Source: Saprospiraceae bacterium (GTDB taxonomy: Bacteria > Bacteroidota > Bacteroidia > Chitinophagales > Saprospiraceae). From it: a stretch of 64,000 nucleotides of DNA. Numbering within the stretch: the first letter of the stretch is position 1; each line of letters starts with the position of its first letter. Shown piece after piece: positions 61,526-64,000 of the stretch. Below the pieces are notes generated by a model that saw only the letters and a program-made list of their open reading frames with translations, made no database searches and had not been told where the DNA came from. A program made the position numbers and the translations under genes. The DNA is taken from positions 310,001-374,000 of the forward strand of contig JADJTQ010000007.1 of the NCBI GenBank assembly GCA_016711125.1. The letters are read 5' to 3'.

Positions 61526-63115
61526 ATGGCAAAAACAGAGCAATACGATTTTGATTACATCATCATGGGAAGTGGATTTGGCGGCTCAGTAAGTGCTTTG
61601 AGACTTTCCGAAAAGGGTTACAAAGTACTCGTTGTAGAAAAAGGAAAATGGTATCAATCGGACGATTTTGCCAAAACCAATTGGAATCTGAGAAAATGGT
61701 TATGGATACCTTCGTTGCGCTGCTTTGGTATCATGAAAATGAGCATTTTCCGGCATGTTGTCATTCTATCCGGGACCGGGGTTGGAGGTGGTTCTCTGGT
61801 CTATGCAAATACTTTACCGATCCCCAAATCCACGTTTTATCATTCAGGTAGTTGGAGTGATTTGGCGGAATGGGAATCAGAACTAAAGCCTTATTATCAA
61901 AAAGCATTAAAAATGCTTGGAGCCGCCAGAAACCCAAGATTGTTTGATGCAGATCTGGCATTAAAAGATCTTGCACAGGAGATCGGAAGGGAAAATGAAT
62001 TTGAGCACCCCGATGTGTCGGTATTCTTTGGAAATGAAGGTGAAAGAGTCTCTGATCCTTATTTTGGAGGAGAGGGGCCGGACCGAAGTGGTTGTATTTA
62101 CTGTGGAGGTTGCATGACGGGTTGTCGCCATAATGCTAAAAACTCGCTTGACAAAAACTATCTGTTTTGGGCTCAAAGAAAGGGAGCGGAGATCTTAGCG
62201 GAGAATGAGATTTTTCAGGTTGCACCTATCGCCCAGGATGACGGCTCACAAGGGTACAAGGTCCAGGTAAGATCAAGTACCAGGTATTTTAAAAAAGCAA
62301 AAGAGTTTACTGCTAAAGGGATTATTTTTTCAGGTGGAGTGCTAGGCACTATTCGTTTGTTACTTAAACTCAAGAAGAAGTCACTCCCAGGGCTTTCCGA
62401 TAAATTAGGGGGTGACGTGAGAACCAACAATGAAACACTCATTAGTGTCTCGACACTTGATAAACAAAAAGATTTCTCAAAGGGTGTCGCAATAGGAAGC
62501 TTACTCCATACTGATAATAACAGTCATTTGGAAATTGTGCGCTATTCTGAGGGATCTGGGTTTTGGAAACTTTTTCACCTGCCTTTATCAACCGGAAGCA
62601 ACGCTATGACCCGCATCATAAAGATGGCAGGGCAAGTACTACGAGCTCCGATTAATTATTTTCGTATATATTTTGTAAATAGTTGGTCAAGGAGTACTGC
62701 GGTCTTACTCTTTATGCAAACGATTGATAGCACTCTTCAATTTAAGAAGAACCTACTGGGTTTTATGGTCTCGGCCGTCAGCACTGGAGAAAGACCCAGA
62801 ACCAATTTGCCTGAATCAATATCTCTCACCAAGAAATATGGTAAGATAGTCAACGGTATGTCAACCTCCTTTGTTTTAGAAGCCTTGGCTGGAATTCCGT
62901 CCACAGCGCATGTACTGGGAGGGGCAGTGATGGCTGGTGATATCACAAAAGGTGTAATTAATAGAAACAATGAAGTCTTTGGTTACCAGAATATGTTCAT
63001 CATCGATGGATCGATGATTTCGGCCAATCCTGGGGTCAATCCGGCATTATCTATCACCGCAATTGCCGAAAGAGCGATGGATCAGATTCCTTTAAAATCT
63101 GAAAAAGCAGGATAA
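61526..63115 (+). CDS. GMC family oxidoreductase, cholesterol-oxidase-like
   Basis: Intact at 529 residues from ATG 61526 (a TTG at 61511 is less likely). FAD-binding motif YIIMGSGFGGSVSALRLSEKGYKVLVVEKG is at about residues 11-40, and SGTGVGGGSLVYANT is the second GMC signature. A cysteine cluster GCIYCGGCMTGCRHNAKNSL (CxxCxxCxxxC) lies around residue 190 and looks like an iron-sulfur or metal site. The C-terminal HVLGGAVM...NPGVNPALSITAIAERAM segment closes the FAD domain. Substrate is unknown; sterols or other alcohols are possible. Confidence 0.88.
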   Translation: MAKTEQYDFDYIIMGSGFGGSVSALRLSEKGYKVLVVEKGKWYQSDDFAKTNWNLRKWLWIPSLRCFGIMKMSIFRHVVILSGTGVGGGSLVYANTLPIPKSTFYHSGSWSDLAEWESELKPYYQKALKMLGAARNPRLFDADLALKDLAQEIGRENEFEHPDVSVFFGNEGERVSDPYFGGEGPDRSGCIYCGGCMTGCRHNAKNSLDKNYLFWAQRKGAEILAENEIFQVAPIAQDDGSQGYKVQVRSSTRYFKKAKEFTAKGIIFSGGVLGTIRLLLKLKKKSLPGLSDKLGGDVRTNNETLISVSTLDKQKDFSKGVAIGSLLHTDNNSHLEIVRYSEGSGFWKLFHLPLSTGSNAMTRIIKMAGQVLRAPINYFRIYFVNSWSRSTAVLLFMQTIDSTLQFKKNLLGFMVSAVSTGERPRTNLPESISLTKKYGKIVNGMSTSFVLEALAGIPSTAHVLGGAVMAGDITKGVINRNNEVFGYQNMFIIDGSMISANPGVNPALSITAIAERAMDQIPLKSEKAG

Positions 63116-63180
63116 ATGGACATCAAATCAATTCTTACAATTGGAGCGACGCGATAAAATGGTACACTAAGAAATACTGG

Positions 63181-63540
63181 CTATTTTATAGTGTTTTTTG
63201 GCTTCAGAGTGCCAACATAATCATAGCTCATTGAAAAATACTGACTCAGTTCTTTGGTGTTTATAAATAGCGCTTCCGGGACCAAAACATATTCCTGCAT
63301 AACCCTGCCATATTGTACACTTAAGGAGGAACTATATCTTTTGATGAAATCCTCCCTTTCCTTTTGCGGAAGCCTTAAGCTGAAGTGATCCTCTTTGTCA
63401 ATGAAGGAAAACATATGGCCATTCAAGGATGTGTACGGCATTGTTGCTCCTTTTCTTTCCAGATGAGGAATCGTAGCGATGAGTTGATCATAATACTTAA
63501 TGATCTCATCGGGTATACTGGATCTATTTTTAGCACTCAA
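63181..63540 (-). CDS. Small conserved protein, TfoX/YjbR-like
   Basis: 119 residues, intact. It reads MSAKNRSSIPDEIIKYYDQL, then ERKGATMPYTSLNGHMFSFID, FSLRLPQKEREDFIKRY, YVLVPEALFINTKELSQYF. The order strand-loop-strand with MPYTSLNGHMF and LRLP resembles TfoX N-terminal/MmcQ-YjbR-like small proteins. The assignment is at fold level and tentative. It lies 23 bases downstream of the secreted gene at 63564-63950 on the same strand. Confidence 0.55.
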   Translation of the reverse strand: MSAKNRSSIPDEIIKYYDQLIATIPHLERKGATMPYTSLNGHMFSFIDKEDHFSLRLPQKEREDFIKRYSSSLSVQYGRVMQEYVLVPEALFINTKELSQYFSMSYDYVGTLKPKNTIK

Positions 63541-63563
63541 GATCTGAAAGGGGAGAGAGTTTC

Positions 63564-63950
63564 TTAATTTTTCCGGCTTAAATAAAAATTTGTGGCCTTG
63601 GAGTAGGACAATGCCTCAAAATACCCTTTGCCCTCCAAAGCGTCCACATATTGTACGGAACCTAGTCGAAATTTCATATTGACTCCACTGGATTTGGCAA
63701 TGGCATCTTCGATGCGACAGAAGAAAGCGGTTGGAACTTGTAAATTGTTTAAGTCCGGAGCTTGCTGAGTAAGTATGGATTGGTGATTTCTTTTTAAAGG
63801 AAGATATAGCACGGAAGGACGATAGAGAGAAGGAAGAATAGCCTCAAGGGTGATGAATTGATTATTTTTTTGAGTAGGCTCTGACACCTGAGACTGACAA
63901 GGCAAACAAACAAGATTCAAAAGAAATAGGAGACAAATAATAAATTTCAT
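63564..63950 (-). CDS. Hypothetical secreted protein, 128 residues
   Basis: Starts MKFIICLLFLLNLVCLPCQSQ, a clear signal peptide with a cleavage site near QSQ. The mature part includes APDLNNLQVPTAFFCRIEDAIAKSSGVNMKFRLGSVQYVDALEG and ends FYLSRKN. The RLGSVQYVDALEGKG segment resembles the short C-terminal motif found in many small Bacteroidota secreted proteins. No enzymatic motif is visible. It lies 23 bases upstream of the TfoX-like gene, so they may be co-transcribed. Confidence 0.65.
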   Translation of the reverse strand: MKFIICLLFLLNLVCLPCQSQVSEPTQKNNQFITLEAILPSLYRPSVLYLPLKRNHQSILTQQAPDLNNLQVPTAFFCRIEDAIAKSSGVNMKFRLGSVQYVDALEGKGYFEALSYSKATNFYLSRKN

Positions 63951-64000
63951 CGGTTGAAATTACGTTAAAAAAGCGAACATGTTGAGCCAACTTCTATCGC

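Overview
The window is chromosomal DNA of a Bacteroidota bacterium, most likely of the Saprospiria/Chitinophagia type. The evidence is type IX secretion (T9SS) C-terminal sorting domains, promoters of the TTG-N19-TAnnTTTG type, a carotenoid cluster with bacterial CrtZ, the Bacteroidota arrangement of arginine genes (GNAT-ArgG-ArgC-ArgD-acetylornithine carbamoyltransferase), Bacteroidota-style FtsE and CcmF/CcmE, and three-part PntAA/PntAB/PntB. I saw no rRNA, tRNA or CRISPR array.

Layout: 1-4006 arginine biosynthesis (minus strand). 4337-7207 carotenoid genes crtI-crtB-crtZ (minus). 7620-11791 a giant cysteine-rich T9SS surface protein. 12199-15444 sterol-desaturase-like protein, NTF2-like secreted protein and a Tat-exported Gfo/Idh/MocA oxidoreductase. 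15561-17796 GntP permease plus exported TIM-barrel sugar isomerase. 18232-20080 CBS-pair protein and DUF885 lipoprotein peptidase. 20852-21753 two copies of a ~205-229 bp repeat with terminal inverted repeats, flanking a DUF1761 gene. 21823-26914 DUF2520, CcmF, CcmE and FtsE. 27012-30165 BASS transporter and DUF255 lipoprotein. 30194-33008 a degenerate, repeat-rich accessory stretch. 33134-38915 T9SS protein, amidase and proton-translocating transhydrogenase. 39015-42225 a bacterial homologue of phosphorylase-kinase regulatory subunits. 42743-46837 a four-gene operon (UxaA dehydratase, fuconolactonase-like amidohydrolase, sulfotransferase, class IV aminotransferase) next to a TetR regulator. 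47865-53263 secreted proteins, a Uma2 duplication and a second Gfo/Idh/MocA enzyme. 53449-54533 an ECF sigma factor overlapping a membrane-anchored YCII-domain protein. 54757-61188 a nest of mobile elements. 61526-63950 GMC oxidoreductase and small proteins.

The most interesting region is 54757-61188. A third copy of the terminal-inverted-repeat element is split by two head-to-tail group II introns. The first intron's reverse transcriptase gene is itself split, exactly inside the conserved PQGGSISP motif, by a 2.2-kb element. That element carries a ribbon-helix-helix protein and a large serine recombinase, bounded by 13-bp perfect inverted repeats and an AT dinucleotide on each side. The second intron copy supplies the empty target site in the same window.

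About half of the long genes carry single-base frameshifts, mostly in short homopolymers. The two near-identical intron copies differ from each other mainly by homopolymer length. I therefore read most of these breaks as sequence errors rather than gene decay, and I annotate such genes as single units with the break position given. Truncations that cannot be explained this way are listed separately.
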